Source: Gymnothorax reevesii
Lineage: Eukaryota > Chordata > Actinopteri > Anguilliformes > Muraenidae
Assembly: GCA_029721435.1 (NCBI GenBank)
Contig: CM056574.1
Coordinates: 7,576,001-7,640,000 of the forward strand
DNA: 64,000 nt
Direction of reading: 5' to 3'
In this document: piece by piece, positions 1 through 10,364 of the stretch
How positions within the stretch are numbered: the stretch's first letter is position 1
Layout: each line of letters starts with the position of its first letter
Notes under the pieces: model-generated
The model's input: only the letters and a program-made list of their open reading frames with translations
What the model was told of the DNA's origin: nothing
Database searches by the model: none
Position numbers and translations under genes: made by a program

Positions 1-634
1 TGAAAGGATTTGAACGCACCACAACTGTCTTGAGCTTCTTCACAGCGTCCTCCTGTCGTTAGTTCTTGGGATGCAGAGTACTGATGGTGTTTTCGTGGTC
101 CAGGATCACCTTTATTCAGCATTCCTTAAAACTCATCACTGAGCTGAGTGAATTCTGGTGAACTTAAGCGGTATTTAAGCAAAGCCTGAGGATCAGTTGT
201 CAACCCAGATATTGCACCATCTCCCTTGTGTGCTCTGTTGACATGTTCCTGTGCTTGGTCTGTCAATTATAGGGAAAGATATGACGATTATTCGATTTCC
301 GGGGAAAGCTGGCGGCCATTTTGGATTTTCACATGAAAAATGACTGAAAAAACTGGAAAGTTTTTTTTTTTTCATCTCATTGGGTCCTACTCCAATGGAA
401 AATCACCATAAATCAAAATCAATATGAAAATGGCACGGAACCGCATATATTACCTATGGAGGGAACAAATTTTCCATGAGTATATGGCGAGTGGGAGTTA
501 TTGGGAATCTTAAGGCCGCCCAGAGCTGGACCTTCATGATCATTAGGAGCCAGCCCTTCAGAGCCATACAGGCCAGTCTAACCCTGTGCCACCACAGTGT
601 GAAGTTAATCTCCACACTGGGCTTTTCAGCTGCC
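1..634. other. Non-coding flank, no gene seen
   Basis: No open reading frame here looks like a protein and no repeat is recognised, apart from a short poly-T run near 360-372. It lies far downstream of lingo2 in that gene's orientation. Confidence 0.5.
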
Positions 635-1480
635 GGGACCTTACAGCAGGAGCTGAGAGACAGGAGGTGCTGCTGGGGGGAGGCACTGGGACCTTACAGA
701 GGGAGCTGGGAGACAGGAGGTGCTGCTGTGGGGAGGCACCGGGACCTTACAGCAGGAGCTGGGAGACAGGAGGTGCTGCTGGGGGGAGGCACTGGGACCT
801 TACAGAGGGAGCTGGGAGACAGGAGGTGCTGCTGTGGGGAGGCACCGGGACCTTACAGCAGGAGCTGAGAGACAGGAGGTGCTGCTGGGGGGAGGCACTG
901 GGACCTTACAGAGGGAGCTTGGAGACAGGAGGTGCTGCTGTGGGAGGCACTGGGACCTTACAGAGGGAGCTGGGAGACAGGAGGTGCTGCTGTGGGGAGG
1001 CACCGGGACCTAACCGAGGGAGCTGGGAGACAGGAGGTGCTGCTGTGGGGAGGCACTGGGACCTTACAGAGGGAGCTGGGAGACAGGAGGTGCTGCTGTG
1101 GGGAGGCACCGGGACCTTACAGAGGGAGCTGGGAGACAGGAGGTGCTGCTGTGGGGAGGCACCGGGACCTTACAGCGGGAGCTGGGAGACAGGAGGTGCT
1201 GCTGTGGGAGGCACTGGGACCTTCCAGAGGGAGCTGGGAGACAGGAGGTGCTGCTGTGGGGAGGCACTGGGACCTTACAGAGGGAGCTGGGAGACAGGAG
1301 GTGCTGCTGGGGGGAGGCACTGGGACCTTACAGAGGGAGCTGGGAGACAGGAGGTGCTGCTGTGGGGAGGCACCGGGACCTTACAGCGGGAGCTGGGAGA
1401 CAGGAGGTGCTGCTGTGGGGAGGCACCGGGTCCTTACAGCGGGAGCTGGGAGACAGGAGGTGCTGCTGTGGGGAGGTACT
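635..1480. repeat. 53-bp minisatellite, 16 copies
   Basis: Each unit starts GGGACCTTACAG and contains GAGACAGGAGGTGCTGCTG. Fourteen copies are 53 bp and two (the 6th and 11th) are 52 bp. Copies differ at a few fixed sites: CAGCAGG, CAGAGGG or CAGCGGG early in the unit, a GGGGGG or GTGGGG tract late in it, and CACT or CACC at the end. Because 53 is not a multiple of three, all forward frames stay open for long stretches. The apparent proteins are by-products of the repeat. Confidence 0.95.
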
Positions 1481-1699
1481 GACTGTGCTGGGTTGGACTG
1501 CGAGGTTCCAGGTCGCACCACAGAGGTTGATTGGCTCAGGACCTCATCTGTTAATAATCAATAATTAAAACACTGTAGTGACCTTTATCTGTGATTGTGA
1601 AACAGGCCCCAAGGTCTTAATTTCAAATACAAGCAGGTATTCTTTTTAAACACAATATTACAAGTTAAATGTGCCTTTGGGACAGACTCGTTTTAAATT

Positions 1700-2523
1700 A
1701 TATTATCAGAGAAAAATAGCTTGTCCTCTGATTTTTCTAAGATTGGAGATGGATAAGGAGGAGATGAGGACGCTCACTCGGGGCCCAGGGCTGTGTCCAG
1801 ACTCTCAGCTGATGGCACAGCTGATAGTGCCATCTCTCCGATGACGGCCCTGATGCGCTGGTCCAGCTCCGACTCTTCTGTGCCTACTGTCCCCCCTCCA
1901 GTGCTGTGCATCTCTCATCTGAATTTATTTACTTATTTATTTAATTCATTTAATTAATTTATTTTTTTTGGTGTCAGATTTCAAGTCAAATAATTCCTTT
2001 TGACCTCATCTGTCGTGCACCCCTCTGCAGGTAATCACTCACAGAAAGGGTTACTGCATCCCATTCATCTTTTTTGTATGTGATTATATATCCAGAATTA
2101 ACACCACTAAATATCACCGTTTGTTTGCGGTTACCTTCCTGTAGCAGAACCTCCACTTCAGAGCCACTACTTGTGTTTTGATTCTGGCGCTCCGTTTTTA
2201 GATTTCCATTTCTGCGTTTCCTCTACTTCTCCTCGAAGAATCTCTCGGTGACTCCCGTCTGCGTCTGCGCCCGGCCCTTCCGTTTCACGCCCTTTTAAGG
2301 GCATTTGTGGGTGTTTACTTGTGCCAATCAAGGACAACTGGCACCTTTTTTCAGTTTACGAGGAGAACGGCATTCATCAATCTAAGAACGCAAGTGCGAA
2401 CTATTCTGCAGGTTAAGAACACGTTTGTGAATCTGAAGTAGACTTTTCGTAAGAACTTTCTTAAGAACAATTTAAGAGGGAATTTAAGAAAATTCCTAGG
2501 AAGATATTGGTGAATGAGGCCCA
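1700..2523 (-). mobile_element. Harbinger-like transposon fragment (tentative)
   Basis: The right edge, read on the minus strand, starts GGGCCTCATTCACCAAT and continues into a run of TTCTTAA-type motifs. This resembles termini of fish Harbinger-type elements as I remember them. Further in, about 1770-1915 on the minus strand, a short open stretch reads ESELDQRIRAVIGEMAL and then stops. It resembles the tail of the Myb/SANT-like accessory protein such elements carry. The opposite terminus was not found, so this may be a truncated copy. Both the family and the left boundary are inference. Confidence 0.35.
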
Positions 2524-5459
2524 ATCGTGTGTCACGTGTCAGTTATCCAGCTCACTTCTACTTTTAGACAAAAGCCCCAGTCTTGCATTTTCTTTTGTCT
2601 AATGGTGCAACCGGGTACAACAATTCTCTCTCTGATATGTTTATGTGTGTGTCAGCGTGTGCCTGAGTTTGACCTCATGTGGACACTGACAATCTTACAA
2701 CAAACTTTGAGGCATTATGAGAGTGTTATACCTTCATCCAGCAGAGGCGTGTAGGAGAGAAGGTTTAGTGTGATGGTGTTCCGCAGGAGATGAGCAAAAT
2801 GTCAGGACCCAAGACCACAACAACCAGAGGAACTCAGAATTACTGGTCAGGACTGAGTATCGTTTGAGATCAGAACACTAGAACCTGGTCGAGAGCCGTA
2901 ACCTCACACTCTGGGCAGCAGGTTATCTGAGGGGAATGTTGCTTGACTGGCAGCAGTAGCTGCTGTTTTGAGTTCCTGGTTGGTCTTGAGATTCTGATCG
3001 CATCTAAAGAGAAGAAGTTGTGGAAAAAAAATGATTGGACCCTAGAAAACGGCTCTGAGGAATGTACCCGGGTTTCGCTCTTTTCGCTGTCTCCACTCAC
3101 AACTGTTCTCTCTCTCTCCCTCTCCACGGGGCCTCCTTGAGAAAGGGAAGCACGATCGAAACAAACCTCTCCAGGTCAAACAAAGGTGAACTGAACCAAA
3201 AATACCCACGAGCAGATGAGGAGAAAAGCACATTTTCCAAAACACGTAATGTGTGGAACTGTGACAAACACTTCTCAGTGAACAGGGAGGAACAGTGGGC
3301 TGTCGCATTAATGTTGACCACGTTGTGCTGACAGCCTGGCGTTCTTCTTCAGTGAAAAGAGGGCTAAGCCCTGTGATTCAGCCCAGCAGGAGGCGTGACG
3401 AGACATCGCCGATCCGAGGAGGGAAAAATATATTTACAGAAAACAATCGGCTGCGTTTACATTCATTATTTTGCCATTATCCGCCCGGGAGATGCGGCAG
3501 ACACATCAAACTCCTCCTTTGAAAATCCTCCAGCGTGATGGTCAGTAATCCCCCTGTGAAAGGATTGTGTCTGTGTTGTAGCGAGCTGCTAATCCCCGGG
3601 GAGTGCGGCTGTTACATGCACATGCACAAACTCTGATATCCTACAGTTTTGGGTCAGTGCACCTGGCAACACTTGATGTTATTTTTTTCTTTTTGGATAC
3701 CTCTCAGCCCAGGTTAGCGGTGTTTTCTGAGTACTTTCAGATGACAATCTTCTGATCATCAATGAGAATGGAGAAAAGACCAATTTGAGTGTGTGTGTCT
3801 GTGTTAATACGAACTTGTGCATATGTGCGCGTACGCGTGCGAATTCTGCATTCAAGTGCATGTACACTGGGTATTTGCGCGTGTGTGTGTATGCACACAG
3901 GTGTGCAGGTGTATGTGTGTGTGTGTGTGTGTGTATTTGGCCTGACGGTTAAATGTTATTCTTCATACCCATGTAAAAACAGCCATAATAACAACAGTCA
4001 GTGAATCATGTGGGATCTGAATGATGGGTCTGTATGTGGTGCTTTAAGACCAGTCGCCCCACCGACGGAACAGAATCCATCAGCTCTTATAAAGATCCAG
4101 AGCTTAAGAGCATAATCCACATATCACAGGGGCCCCAAAGACCGTTTTACATTCATGTGCAAATCAATCCTTCACCTCATATTCATGTGTAAATCATTCA
4201 TCTGCTTTCCATTCATGCGGCGCACAATTCTGACTGTGTGAAAGATTCTCTTCAAATAAAGTTTGATTTGACTGGAGTTTAAATCGGTGTCCTGGAGAAC
4301 TCTCAATAAAAACTGTCACCTGACCATCTGAAGATTAGAGGGGTACACGTCCTCATAAACCCCGTGTTTCCCGGCACTGACCCGTGCTGTGGCTGCAGCC
4401 GTATTGAACACGTCAGGATTACAAATTAATTCTTTATTCAACATACAGATTTGTTTTACTTTTCACAATCTAAATGATGGCTCAACAGAAATGAGGGCAC
4501 TACCACAACAGATCTCGGAATTTCAGCGGGAGAAAATAAGGATCATTTCACAGCAGAAACGTGGACGCGCGATTCTGAAACGCCACCAGGCAAGTCCCCC
4601 GGGAAAGACTGGGGCCAAAGAATGAGGGAAAGCGAACATAAACAGGTGAAACAGTGATTTTATAAGGAAACAAGAATGTTAAACTCCCATATAAATAAAT
4701 GTATTGTATATATATTCTTTTTTCATATATATACATACTATTCTTCAGTAAGTCTCAAAATCACAGAGCCAGATTTCACAAAATGTCTATCGTGACAACC
4801 AGTGATATTTTTGTCATCGCTGCCTGTTATTTTGGTGGAGTTATTGTTGGGAGTGAGCCCTGTATGAAATCATAACCGGTGAGATTTTCATTAATCGGAC
4901 ACATTTCGAACTGTAAGACTTGAGCAGGAATACCACCAATCGTCTCTGCCTCTCCAGCTACTGTAAAAGGGAGAAACCAACGAGCTCGATTTGGGGTATT
5001 AGATAAATTCAGCTGAAGCTGTATCCAGTAAATATTGCTTGAAGAGACTGCACATATGCGTACATAAATACACATAATGGGACATTAAGTATATATATGT
5101 AAGCAGATGTATTTGTGAAGATTATTCCGTCTTGTTGTTGCAAGGGGTAAGCATGATGCAAGACTTAACAAATACATTTTTTTCTTTGTTTTAGATACAA
5201 ACATTGTTCTGTACATTGGTCTCTAGCGTCAGTATTCCAGTACTCCGAGTCAGAAAATGCTCTGCACTGAAATGCGAGTGAGGAATTGCCTCCGATATTC
5301 CGTTTATGGGAGATATTCCGGCTGTGAGTAGCTGTTCGGCGTGAGATTATGTGCCCCTTTCGCTCAGTCTCTCAAATGCCCACACTTCCAAAAGCTTGCC
5401 ATTAGTCCTCCCAGCCTCTTGGGGGCAGTAGTCAATCCAAGCTGCCATTATCCCATTTG
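2524..5459. other. Downstream flank of lingo2, no gene seen
   Basis: Mostly unique sequence. A GT-rich microsatellite lies at about 3889-3934. All open frames are under 90 codons and overlap one another on both strands without protein character. Part of this may be lingo2 3' UTR if transcription runs past the first poly(A) signal; a second TTTATT (AATAAA on minus) lies near 4431. Confidence 0.5.
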
Positions 5460-5465
5460 TTTATT
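5460..5465 (-). terminator. Candidate poly(A) signal of lingo2
   Basis: AATAAA on the minus strand, about 40 nt after the lingo2 stop codon. That would give an unusually short 3' UTR for a LINGO gene, so a more distal signal may be used instead or as well. Confidence 0.35.
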
Positions 5466-5504
5466 CCCCATTACTTTATAGTTCCGCGTTGGCTACCGAC
5501 ACTG

Positions 5505-7337
5505 TTAAATCATCTTCATGTTGACGCGTCGAGGGCCGGCCTGCTCGGCTCCCTCGGCCGCTGTCCCGGCGGACTTTCGCGGGACATACTCGATGTCGAT
5601 GTTGCTTTTGTGCTTGCCTTTCCCGCGACTCCACACAAAGAGCAGCAGGAAGCAGAAGAGGACCACGCCCAGGAACGTGAAACAACCCATGGCAGTGGAC
5701 ACCAGGATGGTTTTTAGATCCAGGCCAAAGGTCGCATTGAAGAGGTTTGTGCTGTTGCTGGCCGTGCTGTTGGGTTCTGTGTAGTACTGCGAGGTCCTGT
5801 TGGCATACAGCGAGCGGTCGCTGATACCCAGGCTCTTGACGGCCAGCGAGGCGGACAGAGTGTCGTTTCCTGCCGCGTTGCTGGCCAGGCAAGTGTAAAC
5901 GCCGCTGTCATGGACCTCCGACACCTTAATCTCCAACGTCCCGCTAGTGTGGACCGTGACCCTGCCGCTGTTCTTGTAGGTGATGTGACGCTGGCGCGGG
6001 GTCACCCAAGTCACGGCCGGACGCGGCGTCCCGTCAGCGCTGCAGTGAAGCCTTGCCGGCTGGCCCTCGTCCACGAACAGGAGCTGGGTCTTGTTCTGGC
6101 GAATCCGCGGCTTGGTGCAGGTGACGTAGTAGGACATGAGCGGCTCCTTGAACTCGCGGAAGGGCCGGCCGCGAACGCCCTCCGGGGTGCTGCACTCTGG
6201 CTGGGTGTCGCCAAAATGCAGCGAGTGTCGCCGCTGAAGAAGCCACATGAGGCGGCAGTCACACACCAGCGGGTTCCCATCAATCAGCAGCTTCTCCAAG
6301 AGCTCTGGGGCCTGGAACACTGAGCGCTCCAGCGTGTCCAGCTGGTTGTGCGAGATATTGAGGACGCGCAGGGACCGCATGCCCTGGAAGGCGTAGGGCT
6401 CGATGACCAGCAGCCCAGCCCCGACCATGTGCAGCTCCCGAAGGCGGCCCAACTCCAGAAGCATCCCACCCTGGATGTGGGAGATCCGGCAGAAGGACAG
6501 GTTCAAGTGCGACAGGTAGGGAAGGTGCCGGAAAGCCTGGTAAGGGAAGGCAGACAGGTTGGTGTTAGTGACGGACAGGGTGGTCAGGTTGAGCCCCTGA
6601 AGGGTGTCGGCAGGGAAGTTGTCCAGGGCGGGCCAGCTGTCGATCTCCAGGTGCCGCAGGCGGAAAAGCTTGCGGAAGGAGTTGGGGTGCAGGACGGCGA
6701 TGTTGAGCTGGCGCAGTTGGAGGGTCACCAGGTTGTGCAGGTGCGACAGGGCCTCAGTGGGCACCATAGTTAGGTTGCACCGCTCCAACGTCAGGCTCTC
6801 CAAGCCCAGCAGGCCACTAAAGGCCCGATGCGAGATGTACACCAGTTCATTGTCACCGACCTCCAGCACCTTGAGGTTGTGCAGGTCCTGGAACATGTAG
6901 TCGAGCAGGATGACAATCTTGTTGTCGCTGATGTCCAACAGAGTCAAGTTGACCAGGCCGGTAAAGACGCCCAGCGGGATGAGTTTTATCCGATTACTCT
7001 TGAGGCTCAAGCTGTGCATGTTCACCTGTGCGCTGAAGGCGCCGGGCTCCACCGAGCCGATGATGTTGTCGCTGAGGTCTAGCTCCTCCAGCTGGGGGAA
7101 AGAGGAGAAGTTGTCGGGGTTGACGCTGCGAAGTTTGTTCTTGCTGAGGTCCAGAATTCGCGTCTCGATGGGAACGCCCTCAGGGATGGACAGCAGTCTT
7201 TTGCGGTGGCAGATGACTGACTTGGTCTGGGCTGAGCACTCGCAGCGGGCGGGGCACGTCAGGGCGGAGCCTACGAAGAGCAGGATCAGGGCCAGCCCCA
7301 GGATTGGCTGCCAGCATGAGACAGCCGAGTGCAGCAT
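5505..7337 (-). CDS. lingo2: LINGO2-type LRR and Ig single-pass membrane protein
   Basis: This is a complete single-exon reading frame. From the methionine of MLHSAVSCWQP, which matches the start of mammalian LINGO2, it gives 610 residues, close to the human 606. Numbered from that Met, there is a signal peptide 1-27, an LRRNT cysteine cap (C28, C32, C34, C43), about twelve leucine-rich repeats (58-352), an LRRCT cap (C359, C361, C382, C407), one Ig domain (C432 to C483), a transmembrane segment about 543-569, and a short tail with EYVPRK ending in NMKMI. About a dozen N-glycosylation sequons are present. The SDRSLYANRT stretch and the GPRR-NMKMI end identify LINGO2 rather than LINGO1 or LINGO3. 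By family knowledge it is a neuronal surface protein linked to synapse and axon biology; nothing here shows the partner. LRR3 (SAQVNMHS) diverges from the usual NLFNL pattern, so a teleost lingo2 duplicate is possible. Confidence 0.95.
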   Translation of the reverse strand: MLHSAVSCWQPILGLALILLFVGSALTCPARCECSAQTKSVICHRKRLLSIPEGVPIETRILDLSKNKLRSVNPDNFSSFPQLEELDLSDNIIGSVEPGAFSAQVNMHSLSLKSNRIKLIPLGVFTGLVNLTLLDISDNKIVILLDYMFQDLHNLKVLEVGDNELVYISHRAFSGLLGLESLTLERCNLTMVPTEALSHLHNLVTLQLRQLNIAVLHPNSFRKLFRLRHLEIDSWPALDNFPADTLQGLNLTTLSVTNTNLSAFPYQAFRHLPYLSHLNLSFCRISHIQGGMLLELGRLRELHMVGAGLLVIEPYAFQGMRSLRVLNISHNQLDTLERSVFQAPELLEKLLIDGNPLVCDCRLMWLLQRRHSLHFGDTQPECSTPEGVRGRPFREFKEPLMSYYVTCTKPRIRQNKTQLLFVDEGQPARLHCSADGTPRPAVTWVTPRQRHITYKNSGRVTVHTSGTLEIKVSEVHDSGVYTCLASNAAGNDTLSASLAVKSLGISDRSLYANRTSQYYTEPNSTASNSTNLFNATFGLDLKTILVSTAMGCFTFLGVVLFCFLLLFVWSRGKGKHKSNIDIEYVPRKSAGTAAEGAEQAGPRRVNMKMI

Positions 7338-7373
7338 GACTTTGCTGATGCAATCGACCATTCTGTCAAAGCT
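7338..7373 (-). other. lingo2: 5' UTR or N-terminal extension of lingo2, with in-frame upstream ATG
   Basis: An ATG at 7361-7359 is in frame and would add eight residues (MVDCISKV). Its context, AGAATGG with A at -3 and G at +4, is stronger than that of the family-conserved ATG at 7337 (GTCATGC). If used, the signal peptide would gain a short polar extension and the protein would be 618 residues. Confidence 0.6.
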
Positions 7374-7410
7374 CTGCCAACGGAAAGGGAGAGAAAAAGA
7401 GAAAAAAAAT
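7374..7410 (-). promoter_or_regulatory. lingo2: 3' splice acceptor of the lingo2 coding exon
   Basis: On the minus strand a T/C-rich tract ends in CCGTTGGCAG, with the AG at 7375-7374, followed by AGCTTTGACAGAATGG. LINGO genes usually carry the whole coding sequence in one terminal exon preceded by non-coding exons, and this acceptor fits that arrangement. It implies that at least one 5' exon lies at higher coordinates, possibly outside the window. Confidence 0.8.
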
Positions 7411-7471
7411 TAGAATTCTAGAATTCAAAACCGCAAAAACGATCCTCAAAATCACATTTCAAGTGCCACAT

Positions 7472-7721
7472 TTAAAGGTCCCCTATTATGTCACCAGGTG
7501 CAAAGCCAATCAGTTATTACAAGCCATTTCAAAATCTTTCCCCGCTGGGAATCACATGGGGAAATAACCAACCAGAGGCAAGAAGAGCTGATCAACTTCA
7601 GCCAAGCAGTCAATCAGATTTCATTATTCTGGGTGGTCACTCCCCTTTGTGATGTCGGGAGGGGGAGATTTTGAACTGGCTAATTAGCTGTGCACCTGGT
7701 GGCATAATAGGGGACCTTTAA
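7472..7721. mobile_element. 242-bp TTAA-flanked MITE
   Basis: Termini AGGTCCCCTATTATG(T)CACCAGGTGCA and its reverse complement form inverted repeats of about 27 bp with one mismatch. The element (7476-7717) is flanked by direct TTAA at 7472-7475 and 7718-7721. The TTAA duplication suggests piggyBac-type mobilisation. There is no coding capacity. It sits in the presumed lingo2 intron, about 100 bp from the splice acceptor. Confidence 0.85.
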
Positions 7722-8606
7722 ACCTTGCAGTGAAAGAAACATTTGCAGATATTTGGTACATCTATGGCAACTCAAATATAGACGTAACTTTGCAAAGCTG
7801 CATATAGTATGGTACACAGCTATTGGGAACGCAATACATTTTCTAAATTCTGCGATTCCTGTGCTGCTGCCTGTGATACGGAGCAGAAAGTCTTCTTTAA
7901 TTTGAGGGTATCTGTGTCCTAACAGAATGAATTATGAAGAAGTTAAGGCCCTAAAATTGTGTCACGGTTTTAGCCTATGCCAAGCTGACTGAATATAATC
8001 ATGATATTTCTGTGGAGTTTTACTGAGATAACCCCATCTCCTGTCTGTCCGTAAGTTATTCTTCCCCAAAAAACTAAAACAGAATTGAATATTTGGCAGC
8101 AGCTTGTAGCTGTCAAAGTGATGTTGGAGAATTGGCCGCACTCTCAGGAATGGGGGATTCAAACAGTGGGTGCTCCTGTTTCTGACGCTCGCCGGCCTCT
8201 CGTCAGCGCGATGTGGGGCTCGCGCTTTGTTTGCTTAAAGAGAGAGGCCTCAGACTGGGACATGAAGGCATCTGACACAAAGAGCTGCACTGGAGATCCG
8301 CAGGACTGACAGCACTGCATCCCTGCAATTACAGGACTGGGCTGATTTTACCTCCGCGATGGACAGCCTTCTCACAAGAAATAATGGCAGGCCCTGGTTC
8401 AGTATGGAATTATGCATCGATGGGGCATTTTAAGGAAGACAGAATAAGGGAGCGTTCTTGGGATTCTGTGAGGGGGAATTGATGGAATCTATTGATTATC
8501 TTGAGGGATGTTTTGGAGGAAATAACTCAGAACTGGCAGAAAAAAACTGACAACACCTATTCTGGCCCCTAACTCCCAGAAAAAAATTTAAATAAATAAA
8601 AAACTA
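7722..8606. other. Intronic sequence, nothing recognised
   Basis: Unique-looking sequence between the TTAA MITE and the nested transposon block. No coding frame or repeat structure is evident. Confidence 0.5.
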
Positions 8607-9083
8607 TTAACCCTTTGAGCGCCGAATAAATTTTCAAGGAATTAAAGATGTAGTTATCCAGAGCAGTTGGATAACCTATCATTTTGCGGGAGCAGCTCCT
8701 CTAACTCTAACCCTCCCTGCAGGAGCTCTTTTAAACATGTTGCCATATGATAAGTTTTCAATAGCATCTGATTTACAGTTTTTCACGATTTTTAACACAC
8801 AAAAATCTACACTTTGGCACAATTTGCATAACCTTAACTTCACATACCATTCGCTCGACCCGAATTGTCACTTCTTCACACTCCCTTTTGACTCCCCTAG
8901 ACTCTGACTTTCCCTCTTTTCACTCTGACGCACATCACCTTGTTGTCTAAACACTACACACAATGTGCAGTTGTTGCACACACCTCTCATGTGACGACTC
9001 AGCGGTATCAACCTACAACACACAAGTGTTCAAAACTCAACACATTCAGGTCTGGTGAGCAATTAGCAATCAGGACTGCAGCA

Positions 9084-9089
9084 TATAAG
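9084..9089 (+). promoter_or_regulatory. TATA-like box of the transposase gene
   Basis: TATAAG lies 20 bp before the transposase ATG, inside GGACTGCAGCATATAAG. The nested relative keeps the equivalent block (GGACTGCAGCATAAAAGG on the minus strand) at a similar place before its own ATG, which supports a real promoter element. Confidence 0.5.
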
Positions 9090-9109
9090 TGCCTTGAGCC
9101 TCCTGAACA

Positions 9110-10197
9110 ATGGAGAACCTTGAAGAGAGCAACCAGAGAAGGAGAAGTCTAAGAGTGAGAGGAGGAGGAGGAGAACAAGGAGGAGAACAAAGAGAAGGAG
9201 AAAGAGGACAAGGAGGGGAGGAGAGAGGAGAAGGAGGGCATGGAGGAGGACAGAGAGGAGCAGGAGGAGGACAGAGAGGAGCAGGAGGAGGAGGACAGAG
9301 AGGAGCAGGGGGTGGACAGAGAGGAACGGGAGGACAGAGAGGAGCAGGAGGAGGACAGAGAGAAGCAGGAGGACAGAGAGGAACGGGAGGACAGAGAGGA
9401 GCAGGAGGAGGAGGACAGAGAGGAGCAGGAGGACAGAGAGGAACGGGAGGACAGAGAGGAGCAGGAGGAGGAGGACAGAGAGGAGCAGGAGGTGGACAGA
9501 GAGGAACGGGAGGACAGAGAGGAGCAGGAGGAGGAGGACAGAGAGGAGCAGGAGGTGGACAGAGAGGAACGGGAGGACAGAGAGGAGCAGGAGGAGGACA
9601 GAGAGGAGCAGGAGGAGAGAGAGGAACGGGAGGACAGAGAGGAGCAGGAGGAGGAGGACAGAGAGGAGCAGGAGGACAGAGAGGAACGGGAGGACAGAGA
9701 GGTGCAGGAGGAGGAGGACAGATTGGAGCAAGAGGAGCAGGAGGACAGAGAGGAGCAGGAGGAGGACAGAGAGGAGCAGGAAGACAGAGAGGAGCAGGAG
9801 GAGGACAGAGATTAGCAGGAAGACAGAGAGGAGCAGGAGGAGGAGGACAGAGAGGAGCAGGAGGTGGACAGAGAGGAACGGGAGGACAGAGAGGAGCAGG
9901 AGGTGGACAGAGAGGAGCAGGAGGAGGAGGACAGAGAGGAACAGGAGGAGGACAGAGAGGAACAGGAGGACAGAGAGGAGCAGGGGGTGGACAGAGAGGA
10001 GCAGGAGGACAGAGAGGAGCAGGAGGAGGAGGAGTAAGAAGAAGGAGAACCATTATATCTAATGAGATTGGGGCCACTGTGATAGACCATGTGCTGAGCC
10101 ATGGTTTGAGCATGAGGGAGGCTGGCTTCAGGGTCCAGCCCAATCTCAGCAGATTCACAGTTGGTGCCATCATAAGAACATTCAGGATGGAGAACAG
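9110..10197 (+). pseudogene. IS630/Tc1-type transposase, exon 1 (Gly/Arg/Gln repeat plus DNA-binding part)
   Basis: The start MENLEESNQRRR is matched by the nested relative (MENIGDNSQRRR), which supports this ATG. Residues about 19-307 are a low-complexity GGQRGAGG repeat encoded by a polypurine tract. Residues 309-362 (RRRRTIISNEIG, then VIDHVLSHGLSMREAG, then VQPNLSRFTVGAII) form a helix-turn-helix-like DNA-binding segment. The exon ends AACAG before a GT donor at 10198; reading on would hit TAG within two codons. Split codon AG|G joins exon 2 in frame. This exon looks intact, but the gene as a whole is damaged. I recall similar transposases with a shorter Gly/Arg-rich start in other fish genomes. 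Confidence 0.8.
9160..10036 (+). repeat. Polypurine GGA/CAGAGAGGAGCAGGAGG minisatellite in the transposase
   Basis: Imperfect tandem units of GGACAGAGAGGAGCAGGAGGA (15-33 bp, all multiples of three) with rare C or T on the plus strand. Length changes keep the reading frame. The other forward frame encodes EEDREEQ repeats and the reverse strand encodes Pro/Leu/Cys repeats, so the large open frames on both strands here are shadows. Confidence 0.9.
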
Positions 10198-10364
10198 GTA
10201 CTAGTTTATACTTTACTATAAATCTATTTGTCTTGTGTACTGTAAAACAATACAGCATTTGTGTACTATGTATTTGTATACTGTGTACTGTATATACTGC
10301 GTACAGTAATACAGTACTGCATTTCAATATCATACAGAGTGCTCACAGTAGTTATATTTTGCAG
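10198..10364 (+). other. Transposase intron 1
   Basis: The donor ACAG|GTACTA and the acceptor TATATTTTGCAG|GACC bound 167 bp. Removing it joins MENR to TERQPHSGG in frame, matching the gap-free family sequence as I remember it. Confidence 0.7.

Noticed and set aside
586..1564. Long overlapping plus-strand frames (up to 298 codons) rich in GAGRQEVLLWG
   Set aside because: All are translations of the 53-bp minisatellite in different frames.
5910..6773. Plus-strand frames opposite lingo2 (137 and 141 codons)
   Set aside because: Antisense shadows of a GC-rich conserved coding exon.
9063..9731. Minus-strand frames with Leu/Ser/Val or Pro/Ala/Leu/Cys repeats opposite the transposase
   Set aside because: Shadow of the polypurine repeat; the transposase frame continues into recognisable domains and these do not.
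9240..9815. Plus-strand EEDREEQ-repeat frame of 191 codons
   Set aside because: It is the second frame of the same repeat and leads into no domain.
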